Shown here piece by piece: positions 47,338 to 57,850 of a stretch of DNA of 64,000 nucleotides (positions within the stretch are counted from its first letter, which is position 1; the number at the start of each line of letters is the position of its first letter). The position numbers and the translations under genes were made by a program. Under the pieces are notes generated by a model, which made no database searches, was not told the DNA's origin, and worked only from the letters and a program-made list of their open reading frames with translations. Source of the DNA: Aspidiotus rigidus (Eukaryota; Arthropoda; Insecta; Hemiptera; Diaspididae). The stretch spans positions 3,286,001 through 3,350,000 of the forward strand of contig JAVHKY010000056.1 of the NCBI GenBank assembly GCA_035079385.1, read 5' to 3'.

Positions 47338-47676
47338 CGGGGAACCTGTTTTATGTTTTTTTTTTTTTTCGTTTATACTTATTCTAAAATCTAAGAAGTT
47401 TGTTCCCCACCACCTTGGGAGTTGAAGCTCGAAAGCGTGTATTTTTTTCACGTTCCTACCTATCAGATACAGCTCAATAATCGATTCTTTTCCAAGTCCC
47501 TCTCCCATCATATTATATACCTAGCTTGAAAGTCGAAATTTTTCGAAGTCCCCCTCCTACTATCGTATATAGCTCGGAGGTCGAAATTTTACGAAGTCCC
47601 ACGTTTTGTCGGGCGGTGTCCGGTCCCCGGCATTTTTCTTTAATTTACTACCCTATAAAATGAGTTCCCTGTTAAG
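47338..47676. repeat. Dispersed repeat, copy E
   Basis: Left end GGGGAACCTGTTTTATG (47339-47355). The right end TATAAAATGAGTTCCCTGTTAAG (about 47656-47678) is its inverted counterpart. Inside are degenerate 45-bp units with CATCATATTATATACCTAGC and ATCGTATATAGCTCGGAGG plus AAGTCCCCCTCC. A T run follows the left end. Confidence 0.65.
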
Positions 47677-47679
47677 AAA

Positions 47680-48384
47680 TTGATATAATGCAGCGATCAT
47701 GCACAAATGTGACTCGATAAAAGAAAGAGCGATTGTTTACAATTATCCTTATAGGTAGTGTTTACGTTCACTTTTTATCCTGTTTGTATTTATCTCGCGC
47801 GTCGAATAAAGTGTATTGTCACTTGGTTTACCCTGTTACCTACTTTCCATTTCTCATGCATAAAGAATTCCAACATATAATTCCATAAGATAACAATCTA
47901 ATCATTCTTACAACAATTACGAATCCAGCTCTCTACATCCGAACCGGACTGCGCACAAGTGACTCACAATCGGTATAGACAGCAATAAATTAGGGATCGC
48001 TATAGCCGATCATGTTGATAACCAAACGAAGGTAGAAAAGAATACGTCTAGCAGTTAATGGATTGAGATCAGACCAGTAGCAGAAAATTTTCATCTGCAA
48101 GGTGTGAAACAGTATTATAATTGTCTGAAAAAGATGATGAATAGTTTTCATATGAAAATAATATGAACTCATAGAAAAATTAAGATTGAAATGAAGGCAT
48201 AACTATAGATAGTAATGAGTATTTTAGATGAAAACATTGCAACTCTAGGTAGTAACACAAAGTTTACAAATGTGGACAGATGCAGTTTTAAAGATTCATT
48301 GACCGATTATTCACCATATTTTACACTTCAATATTTCTCGGAAACTGAAAATACATCGCAAAAAGAAACGGACGAGTTGCGATC
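47680..48384. other. No supported gene
   Basis: AT-rich DNA up to the MULE terminal region. Confidence 0.55.
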
Positions 48385-49707
48385 CATGAAGGGGTTATAC
48401 ATATTTAAGCACTGCAAATTATTCGAAAATTGCACCCCTGAATAGAGGACTGCAGTTTCAATGTTAGTATTAATTCACTGCAAATATGGGCGGCAAATTA
48501 GACTTCTGGAACTGCAAAAAAATAAAATTATTTTTTTCTTTCAATGTACATGTAAAATTTCCGAGACACATTGTAATTGTGTTTTCAAACGTTACAGTCA
48601 AAACTGAGTCATATGAAGCTAATAACAACTACTTTCAGGTTTCTTGTGAAAACGTTATCTGCATATATTGTTGTACTCTATATACAAGGAAATTATCATC
48701 ATGTGTAACTTTGTATGCACATACCTGAATTTATTCAAGGGAGAGCAAATCTTAACTGGCAGCAGTTCATCAACATCGGTTCTCACTTGATGTACGGTTT
48801 TCGCTTCTTTCTGGTTTTGTGATTATTACTTAATTATGGACGCGAGATATTCAGAAGATTTCCATGAATCGTCAGACTCTGACGACGATTTAGAGTTCGA
48901 TGAACCACCAGTGAAGAGAAGGCGAGGAGTTGCTCGTGTTTGGATAAAAGGTGGGCATTTCAACTCAGCAAAAGAACTTATTGACAGATCACTTTGGAAG
49001 AAACGTTCGTCTCAAAATTCAGCGGAGGGTGTACGGGTAGAGTATCGTTGTGTTGGGAGGATCGTATCGAAAAACCGAATGCCCAGCAGGCCTATACCTT
49101 CTTTATCACGCGTCTAGTAGCGAGGTGTCAAGGTTCCGAGTTGATGTAGAACACGAAAATCATAGTACTAATCCGCAAAGAGGTCTTCCTCCTGAAGTCA
49201 AAACTCTTCAGTGTATGACTCGCACTGTACCTGCCCCATATTTTTGAAAGAGGCATCGTGCAAATATGTACTCGGCCTCATGATACGACTGAAACTTGTA
49301 GAAGTACCATCTGCGGCGAAAAATATGCCAGTAGGTTGCAAGAGAAAGAGAGGGCGTCCATCACTGGCAAAACGAGCTCTTCTTGTACAATGATTGTACA
49401 GTATTTCGAATTATGATGATGATGTTCATGGCGATGTAATAGTAATAATAAATTTAAAAATTACCTACGCAGTAAATAGTAGTATCTAAAATATTTTTGT
49501 CTGAAATTATTTAATTGCAGTGCAACGTTTGTTTATGCGTTCACTACATTATTATATGGCTATTTTTAGTTTTTTTGAAGTGCATCTTATTTTTTGCAGT
49601 TCAGCGTTTTTCTCAAAGTGCAATCATGCTTCTTTTGAAGTGAAAATCCTATTTTTTGCATGGATTTTCGAACTTTTTTGTAGTGCCGAAAAATCACACC
49701 CTTCATG
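48385..49707 (+). mobile_element. Internally deleted MULE element with subrepeat-rich ends
   Basis: The left end begins CATGAAGGGGTTATACA and carries GCACTGCAAATTATTCGAAAA, CTGCAG and CACTGCAAA strings. The right end ends CACACCCTTCATG, with the complementary series (TTGCAGTGCAAC, TTTTTTGCAGT, TTCGAACTTTTTTGTAGTGC). Long inverted ends built of short repeats are typical of MULEs. No clear 9-10 bp target duplication was found. The coding remnant lies at 48836-49393. Confidence 0.6.
48836..49393 (+). pseudogene. MULE remnant: N-terminal domain joined to SWIM zinc finger
   Basis: The first frame (48836-49117) starts MDARYSEDFHESSDSDDDLE, then RRRGVARVWIKGGHFNSAKE and VRVEYRC, a typical MULE N-terminal domain. 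A frameshift near 49075 moves it to TECPAGLYLLYHASSS and VDVEHENHSTNP (a C...H-x-H pattern). Then, with another frame change at about 49225, the sequence jumps to a SWIM finger, CTCPIFLKEASCKYVLGL, and the basic tail KRKRGRPSLAKRALLVQ, stop at 49393. SWIM is CxC...CxH, but the final His is Tyr here. The whole MULE catalytic domain (normally about 200 residues between these parts) is absent. Two DNA-binding modules therefore lie back to back, a form that could not transpose by itself. Confidence 0.75.
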
Positions 49708-52556
49708 AAGTGGAGGTTAAACTCAGATATAATGAAGTCAATCCCACGAAAGGAGTCAAGAGAAAATCATTCACAAACGTACGATTTGTTCTAAAATATG
49801 ATACTCTCGATCTCTAATTTATTCTTTGCAAAAAAAATAATAAAAATCGAATACAAAAAATTAATCTAACGCCGCGCCGATTATAATGAATAACAAACTT
49901 GAAAACTTCGAAAAGTATCAAGTTCGCCATGTAAACACACTCACTTCATTTTTTTATCGGCCATCGTTTCTTTTTGGTGGCTGTAGCTTCGAGACAGAGA
50001 GTAATGCCTGTTCTTATCCAAACCACCACACAAAAATCAATTAATGCAAATAAAATATGAATCCACAGAAAATAGCATTTTGTAGCCTGAAAAAAAAATA
50101 TTTTTCCTCAGCACAAATTACAGTTTTGGAGGTACGTCAGTTATTTTTTGTGTAGAAGCAAAATTTTCTCCCAAAATTTGATGAAACAGACGCTTCGTTT
50201 GATTAAATCAGCCCCAAGATCGAATAAAACCGATGCCCTAGACTTCAAGGTTTTTTGTAATGATACGACCACGGAGTCTCATTTCAATCTGATGCATTAT
50301 GAAATGTGATAAATCGATTCAATAGTGGAATTGTAGTTGGGCGGATAAAACGGGTTAGACTTGTGATCAGGTGTTATAGAGCTGATGATCCGCATTAATT
50401 AAAATCATTTTTCATAAATTGAGGTCACGAATTTGCTAAAGGTCTGCGGGGCATTTAAACGCTAGGTCTGTCTGATCTCATTCGAACGAAAAATTCTACG
50501 ATCACTTATATTATCATCAGAACGACGGGGAAAATCTACGTGTATTTACACATAGGCGAATTAAATAAAATGAATTTTATAGGAAGCGGATACATGACAA
50601 CATAAATCTTGAGGAAACCCAGCTCAGAATAAAGATTCAGCTAAAACATTTATTTTTCAATAGCTGTAGCCCTGAAAGTCATGTTACGTACAAACCATCT
50701 CAAATTACCGTGAAATAGGCATTCAAAATATTATGCCATTTTTAAAATTCTACATCACTGACAAGAATGATTCAGACAGCATGGGTATTCAATGTTAGGT
50801 ATTGAATAGTTCCTTTAAATCACGGTACATTGTACCAGCATGAGTATTCGACTAAAATAAGTAAAAAAAATGTTTCTCGAAGAACAATTATCACGTCAAA
50901 CCCACAATTTCAAAAAGTTGAAAAAAAAACAATCGTCGCTGTTCCTAAAATTAATCGCATGTACTTTTCTAAATTCGTAGGTGGATACTTGTAGGTACAC
51001 TATTGTGGGTATCCCAATGAAGACGTCCGTAATTTTATCTTAATAACTACGCTTTATTTGAAATCACTGTTCATTGCAATGCTGCGATGGCAATTTATTC
51101 ACACAATTTTTTATTTTTTCTAATAATTTGAGGGCTATTAATGATGATGGTATAACTCACTTTTATTGTTTGGTATTTTTTTTTTTAAACAACTCACGAC
51201 AAAGCTATCATTTTTGCTTAAAAATATTGTTTTTTTTTTTTGGTTTTACGAGTACACTTACCTCGAATTTTTTTTTCTCGTTCGTTTGATTTTCGATCAC
51301 AGCAGTTTCTTAATGGACTAGAATGAATCGACCAGTGAGAAATGATAGGACGAAATGCAAAAGAAATGAAAGAAAGAGAGGAGACGGTTAAAACCGACTC
51401 GGAAGGCAAAATATTAATCGGGGAATAACGAAAACGTGATTACGCAGACTGTAGCTTTTCGCGGTACCTCAGTCTTATAAGTATCGGAGACGTCGAAAAA
51501 CGCGTTCGGACTGAACGCGAAAACAAAATTTTGTATTGAGTTAGGCTTTTGTAGGAAAATATTTACCGTTATATGAGCGAACCTCCGACGTGTGAACAAA
51601 AAGCTCACCGTCACAGTAAATATCAGTCCGTAACCACGCCTCTACCCATCGGTCTATCCAATGATCTTTTTTATTTTCTGTTTTTTTTTTCCTTCTCGTT
51701 TTCTGATCACAAATTTCGAACAAATTTTTTACCAATTTTCCTCTTCTCTCTTCTTCTGTCCATAGTAAATAATTAGAAATCTTTTCATTGTCGTGTGAAA
51801 GACTCATCAATTAGAGGTACGGTCGGTGTGAAAGCCTACTAAACTGCTGAAGTAAATACGAAAGGGAAAAAACATAAGGGTTGGTGCACTAATGATACTT
51901 CAGAAAACTGTATTATTAATTATAAATACGTGTTAATTTTCCGAGAACTGAAACGCATAAAAAATTACCGCGCTGACTTGATTACAAGTGAGAAATTTTC
52001 TAAAAGTATAACAGAACGAATTTCACACGTGCACGAACTACCTACGTGTAAATAGCTACCCATATGAATTTTCTTCAATTATGTCCTATGCGGAACGGTT
52101 TGGCTATCTGGGATCTGGGCCACTGAATGAACGATTGTGTTGATAAATTCATGTCCCGTATAATTATGCAGTAGGATGTTACTTGTGAAACCCAGTAATT
52201 TTAGAAAGTTGTTTCGGCCAAACCCACATCGTTGATTACGCTATTTGAGAGAAAAGGAGTCTTAATGAGTAGAAGAATAAAAAATTATTAACGATTATCC
52301 CAAAAGTAGTTTGTGGTCCAAACAAATTGGTTTCAAGCAAATTAAAGAAAAGCTACATGTTACACATATTCTATAGGGAGAAAAAAAAATACCAGTTGGA
52401 TAGGAAAAAAACTTACGGGTACATAAACGGGTGAGGAGGTTCAATAATGAACTGTGATACAGAAAGGTAGCGTAATCCGTAGAGGAAAATTCACCTCAGA
52501 ACTGTCGACTACACATTCAATTTTTATTATGTAATTACGATAGGTAGTCTCTTATT
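49708..52556. other. No supported gene
   Basis: About 2.8 kb of AT-rich DNA with T runs (for example near 51179, 51230 and 51689). Overlapping frames at 51414-51810 lie on both strands without a domain. Confidence 0.55.
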
Positions 52557-52736
52557 CTATCAACAAAATTTCGGGGGGTGCAAGCTATATATGATACGAC
52601 CTTCAAGCTATAGTTTGATAGGAAGCGGACTTTGAAAATTTTCGAGCTTCGACCTTTGTTGGCCGGGTGGAGGACGGATATTTTTTCCGAAAAAATCTCC
52701 CCCCCCCCCCCCCTTAAATAGGTTTCCTGTCGAAAA
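52557..52736. repeat. Dispersed repeat, copy F (partial)
   Basis: Units with AAGCTATATATGATACGACC and AAGCTATAGTTTGATAGG, then TTGTTGGCCGGGTGGAGGAC and the end motif TTAAATAGGTTTCCTGTCG preceded by a C run of about 15 nt. Only the right terminus is clear. Confidence 0.6.
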
Positions 52737-52936
52737 TAAATATCGCTCCCACGCATTCAAGTAAAAGAATTAAAAGTTGAGAATAAGAATATCTCTCAAC
52801 TTTTTTGGATACAAGAACAATGAAAATGACATTTTTAACGTGCGATATACATTGAGAGAGGCGCGTGACGAGACTTGAGAATGTTTCGATGAAATAATCG
52901 AACTTGATCAAAATAATCGATTACGTGAATTAAAAA

Positions 52937-53290
52937 CGACGGTTTCCTCAACGACGTTAAATGAGGAACGCACGGAATCTGTTCCATGGATTGAAAAATA
53001 ATACATTATATGACCCGCATCGGGATCCTTCAAGTAATTAAACATGCAATGCTTTGTACACCAATCGGCTTAGCCCCTTCAGTAAGCCAGATATGCAATA
53101 CTTTAAACACCATAAGTTCCCCTTCTATCATATATTACGGATTGCAAGTCGAAATCACATGTACCTCAAGAGTGAAAATTTTTCGAAATTTCCTTTTCAT
53201 CATAATTATATAGCTCAAGAGTAGAAATTTTGAGTCCCCCTCCTATTGTATATGGCTTGGAAATCGAAATTTTTCCAAATCCACCTCCTG
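52937..53290. repeat. Dispersed repeat, copy G (left part)
   Basis: AAAAACGACGGTTTCCTCAACG then ATGAGGAACGCACGGAATCTGTTC matches the end block of repeat A. It is followed by inverse 45-bp-type units (CCCCTTCTATCATATATTACGG, TTTTCATCATAATTATATAGC, CCCCTCCTATTGTATATGGC). A foldback element (53292-53788) follows and may have interrupted it, because the matching right end appears at 53800-53915. Confidence 0.55.
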
Positions 53291-53291
53291 G

Positions 53292-53788
53292 GGCAAAATG
53301 ATATTACCAGTTAAATGGGAGTTGGAACTAAATTCACTCCAGCTCAAAAACACGAAACGTTGGATGTGCACTTTAAATCTACGAAATTTGTATCTCAATT
53401 TTATCTTAAATTTGCGCCATTGACCAACTTTTGGACGCATCCGAGTTTAGTCCGCTTGTGTGGGTTGATGGGTTCCGAGCTTAGACCCGGTCAGTGTCCG
53501 AGTTCAGTCCCGGAATCAGCGTTAAATTTCACTTTCAAATCAGATAAAATATGGAAGTTTAAACAATTTTTCATTTTTTAGAATTTCAGCAAATTTCTCA
53601 ATTTTTGGCACATTTTGGTCCATAACCCGACTAACAAAAGTTCTAGAAAGTTGGGTCGGGGCGCAAATTTAAGATGAAATTGAGATACAAATTTCGTAGA
53701 TCTAAAATGTACATTCAACATTTTGTGTTTTTGAGCTGTATTGAATTTAGTGCAAACTCTCATTCAACTGGTAACATCATTTTACCAC
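53292..53788. mobile_element. Foldback element with about 150-bp arms
   Basis: Left arm GGCAAAATGATATTACCAGTT (53292) continuing through ACGAAATTTGTATCTCAATTT; the right arm (about 53640-53788) is its reverse complement with scattered mismatches. The spacer of about 200 bp holds two CCGAGTTTAGTCC / CCGAGTTCAGTCC strings. Non-coding; short frames on both strands arise from the arms. It appears inserted in a copy of the dispersed repeat. Confidence 0.7.
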
Positions 53789-53794
53789 ACCCGG

Positions 53795-53915
53795 TATAGC
53801 CCGAGAGTAGAAATTATTGCAAGTTTTCCGCCGGACGGCGAACGGTGCACGGTGAATTTCTCAAAAAAAAATATATAGGTAATATAGAACAGGTTTCCTG
53901 TTAAAATCGAAAAAT
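53795..53915. repeat. Dispersed repeat, right end of copy G
   Basis: GTATAGCCCGAGAGTAGAAAT, GCCGGACGGCGAACGGTGCACGG, AATTTCTCAAAAA and AACAGGTTTCCTGTTAA correspond to the terminal block of repeat A read outward. Confidence 0.55.
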
Positions 53916-54328
53916 CTCACCATGAAAGAGGTTTCCTACTTATCGCCTCAAGAGATAACAGTTTCTTATTCTACTATTCCTATCAACAGCTTCAAATTTT
54001 TTTATTACAAGTTTTGTTTCCCATATTTGTAGCTCGAAATTTAATTTTCCAGATATGTGTCCACGTCTCAAGGTCGGAAAACATTGGACGATCGTGCTTT
54101 AAAAGGCGAAAAAAAACATTTTGCCTTCACTCTCATCAATTCGATAATTTCATAAATATAATAAGTACCTCTATATTAAACGGATTCGTTCCTCCAAATT
54201 ACGGCGGAGTATTCCCTTCTCGTCGTTATCTCTATATGCTTGGAAAAGTCGACCAATAAAAAGTACCTCTACCGAGTATATTGCTGCTGTTGTCGGTAAT
54301 ACTCGCGAAAAACTGAAGATTATTAATA

Positions 54329-54515
54329 CAGTACACTTCCGATTATCCGACCTAACTGGGGTAATGGGTGGTTCGGATGATTAAAAGTTCGGATAAAAAT
54401 CCAGTTCGGATAACGCGGAGAGAGTTCAGATAATACGGAGGTTGGAAAAATTACGGTTCGGATAGTACGGAAAAAGTTCGGTTAATCGAGAGGTCAGATA
54501 ATCGGAAGTGTACTG
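54329..54515. mobile_element. Tigger-type MITE, TA-flanked
   Basis: Terminal inverted repeats CAGTACACTTCCGATTATCC then GACCT match at 24 of 25 positions. TA lies outside both ends (54327-54328, 54516-54517). The 187-bp body consists largely of GTTCGGATAA-type repeats. The CAGTACACTTCCGATTATCCG end is a pogo/Tigger-family type. No ORF. Confidence 0.8.
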
Positions 54516-54764
54516 TACTTCCAATAGGTAAATGAATAGATATAACGTGTTAATTTTATGAATTAACGTTCCGAACTCAATGGATTTTGTAAAGTTGCAT
54601 AGTTTCCGATTCTCTTCTCGCGAAAAAAAAACAGTTTTCATGTCAGGTAACCTATGACGAGTTTGCCCTCTTCGAATGATAAAAATTCAACTACTGTATT
54701 AGGTATTTGAAATTTTTCAAACTCCAATTTCGACAACGTACAGATTTAAAATTTCGCACGTGCA

Positions 54765-54986
54765 ATGGCGACTAATTTACATCAGTTAGAAAGAGAAAAA
54801 GTCGTCGGTATTTTTCAAAATAATAGAAAGTTAATTACTGGCGCCGAAGATACTCAATTAGCTATCGACTTTTTTTTTCAAACAAATAATGACAAAGCGA
54901 TGACAGGTCTAAAAAACAGATTACAACAGAGTTACCAATCTACGAATATATGGTCCAATGGTCCTACTACACTATTGCCACACTAG
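54765..54986 (+). CDS. Unassigned short open frame, 73 codons
   Basis: Starts GCAATGGCG, a good eukaryotic start context, and encodes a soluble-looking, Gln/Asn-rich 73-residue product beginning MATNLHQLEREKVVGIF. No family is recognised, no signal or membrane segment, no splice signals obvious. It may be a small gene, a fragment of something decayed, or chance. Confidence 0.25.
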   Translation: MATNLHQLEREKVVGIFQNNRKLITGAEDTQLAIDFFFQTNNDKAMTGLKNRLQQSYQSTNIWSNGPTTLLPH

Positions 54987-54989
54987 TAT

Positions 54990-56072
54990 TAAATATATCG
55001 GTAGGTACCGAAAAAGTGATTAAATTTTCGTTGCGTCGTTTGCGTCGCTATCACAATACCCGTTCCTGAGTAAGGTTAATTACCAATACACAGCGTGCGA
55101 AGGGCTTTGCAAAAGATATAAACTACCCCCGCCTAGTATTAGGCCGAAACGATTCGGACGTTTGCTATGTTCGATATAAATACCCTGGAGTTGTGTACAT
55201 CATGCATGTCGCCTCGTTGTGATTCCTTAATTTCTCCCCCTCTCTATATGCGCCAAGAGCATCACGAATCTATATTTTTTTGAGATACAAAATGCTAACC
55301 AAATTTATTTCATCTCGTTTTTGATAAAGGTATACTCGAATGCGAAATAATGCTATAGATCATTGTTTTACGAACAGCTGTTCAATGGATACCTCCAGAT
55401 GAGAAATATTCAAAAACTTCATAAGTTTGTTAAATAGTGGTAGATAATTCAACAAATATCTAAAGCGCGATGCGGTCGGTCCAACTTTCTGCTACTATTC
55501 ACAAAAATTCAACGTGATTTAAGAGCTTGTTTTTCCAGTGATATAAGAACAATGTCTTACTCGTATGTATCTATTTTTGCGTAGGTACCTATACCTACTA
55601 CCGTACATATCGTAGAATTCGGACCGGGCATATTGTAGATTCGCAAGCGTCGCCTGTGTAAAATACGTAGAAAGTACTGATAAGCGAACGGTGATTGCAA
55701 CTTGAAACTGAAGGTGATTTTTTAGTTTTTCTCCAATTTCTCCAAAAATAATGAGTTTAGGCATGTATGTACTCGTAAGGAACACAATTGAAGAGCGGAA
55801 AATTTTCTTCCAGATGAAAATATTTTTTTATACGATGTAACGAAAATTAATGATATCGCCACCAATGTGACGGTGGAAAGATCTGTTTATTGCAACGAGC
55901 GCTCAAGCTCTGATAACAGTGGTGGAAAGAGTATTTGCAGTGTGGAAAGAGAATTTGCGAGTGGAAAGAAGATGGTTTTTCCGCCCATCCCCAATTTAGT
56001 TGCGAGATAGATCATTTTTCTCAAGAAGTGCATCCGGTTTTTGTGGGTTTTCGTTACATTTGTATAAAAAAA
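54990..56072. other. No supported gene
   Basis: AT-rich. GTGGAAAGA is repeated four times at 55872-55971 (about 55873, 55923, 55943 and 55962), a small irregular repeat. No other structure found. Confidence 0.5.
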
Positions 56073-56199
56073 TATCTTTCACAACAGTAGCGCAAAGAGC
56101 AGTCATAACTCGTGCAAACTTGCTTCACTCACTCCGCTCGTGTCACAAACGTTAGCACTCGTTATGACAACGCTCACTTTCCGCTACAGTTGTGAAATA
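56073..56199. mobile_element. Foldback element with about 43-bp arms
   Basis: TATCTTTCACAACAGTAGCG then CAAAGAGC (56073 on) pairs with 56155-56199 with about six mismatches. The spacer of about 40 nt includes CACTCACTCCGCTCGTG, which resembles the CGAGCGGAGCGAGTGAG string at 9774. Non-coding. Confidence 0.55.
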
Positions 56200-56319
56200 T
56201 ACTATTTCAGAGGTTTTAGAAAATTCAAAAATTTTGCGCGACGCTAGTGCTGCCCGGTCTGAATCATTAGTTCAAAGAGGTACATGGATTGTGAACTTGC
56301 CCAAGTAGTCACCTACTAT

Positions 56320-56450
56320 ATAAAGTAGAAAGTTTGTCTGTTTGTCCTTTTATAACTCGAGAACCGCTGTACCTATCGACTTGAAATCTTCGCCACATAT
56401 TCGTATTATTCCAGAACAAATTCTAAGCCATAAATGAAAATTTTAGCTCC
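56320..56450. repeat. Possible dispersed-repeat relic
   Basis: AAAGTTTGTCTGTTTGTCC, TATAACTCGAGAACCGCTG and a CTATCGACTTGAAATCTTCG string form the pattern (GTTTGTNTGTTTG, 'act/aac-tc-gaac-cgct', 'cgatttgaaatt') of a widespread non-coding repeat in insect genomes. Weaker echoes lie at 7408-7480 and 36258-36300. Identification is from memory of the pattern only. Confidence 0.3.
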
Positions 56451-56700
56451 CATAGAAAAAAAGTTCTTATTAAAAATTGTGTGCCCTAGCTGTAGGCGTC
56501 ACTTGATGTGATTCGATTCACCAAAGAAGGGTAACTACACGCAACTGTCTACTGTATTTCTCTCCTACCCTCACACCCTGTATTCTTGAGAACCGGATTC
56601 TGGTGCTACCTTCTGAATTGCAGCACGTTAGAGGTGTGTTCTTTTTATTTTCTTAACGTTACCAGAAGTACGGAAATCTTAGAATGTTTGTCTGTCTATA

Positions 56701-56780
56701 TCAGTAGTTCTGAACCTGAGGTCCGCGGGGCACCCGAAAGTGGTCCGCGAGACTTCTAAAAAAGTCAGAATTTAATAAGA
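56701..56780 (+). mobile_element. Solitary hAT-type terminus
   Basis: CAGTAGTTCTGAACCTGAGG followed by TCCGCGGGGCACCC and GTGGTCCGCGAGAC is close to the CAGTGGTTCTCAACCTGGGGTCCGCGG start of many hAT elements. No matching right end was found downstream, so the element is truncated or its other end is too diverged. Confidence 0.5.
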
Positions 56781-57393
56781 TGAAATAGAACAAAAATTTC
56801 AGAACTATTGAATTACAATGAAATCGGAAATGTGAAGAAGCTATAAATTTTAAAGGAGACCGTGAAAACAAGTCAACTTCTGAATAGAAAAAATTTGGGT
56901 GCCATTTATCGGCCCGAGAAATGAAAGAGCAATAACGAGAAAAAAAGTGTGTTCACAGGAGTTGTAATAAATGAACGAGAAAGGAAAATTTTCACAAGAA
57001 TAAAAAGAAGCTATCAAAAAGAAAAGGGAATTGTACGAGAAATAATTTTATAAAACGAGATATTACGAAAAAAAATTGACATAAAACGATAGAATAAAAT
57101 TTTGCCCGAGCATTTATCGCACAAGAAATTAGAATCTAATATTGGTATTTCCTATTTTTTTTATCTCTTTTTCTCTATCGTGCTGACATCTTTTTCCAAT
57201 CGTGCAAAATAATACTTCCCTTTTTTGAAAGTCTTATTTTTATGTGTTAGATAAATTTCAACGTTCTGACTTTTTCTGGATGGAGTGATGAGTGAAAAAA
57301 AAGGGAAAAAACTAGGAATTTGGACGTAATAAAACTGCTTCTCACTGTGCACATTGTTGAAAAGGGTTTTCCAATTGTACAAATCTACATTAT
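56781..57393. other. No supported gene
   Basis: A-rich DNA with many GAGAAA strings, possibly the decayed body of the hAT-type element that starts at 56701. The minus-strand frame at 57161-57439 has no recognisable domain. Confidence 0.5.
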
Positions 57394-57850
57394 TACCGTA
57401 TTTTACCGAGTATAAGTCGCACGCGCATATAAGTCGCACCCCAGATTTGAAAATGAAAAATCAGAAACTTTTATTTTGCTCGCGTATAAGTCGCAGTATT
57501 ACTTATATATAGAGACCGGATTCCTCGGCTTTTCTGCTTTCATTTTGCTTAACGATAGAGAAGTGCTGATGATGTATGAGTATGTTTCATAGCGAAGGGA
57601 GCTCAGGAAAAAAATTTTATTTTGCCGAAAAATGCCGAAAATGAAATAAATGCCGAAAACAGTTATAAATGCCGAAAAAAGCCGAAAAATCTCAATTAGG
57701 CCTAAACACAGAAAAGCTCCAAAAAAATGACCAAATAATTGCAAAAATACTAAGAAAATTTAATTTCAACTGGCTGAAAATTTGCAAAAATTAATACATA
57801 GAGCGAAAAATTAGTTTTCATAAATATCATTAAGTAATTATCAGTAGGAG

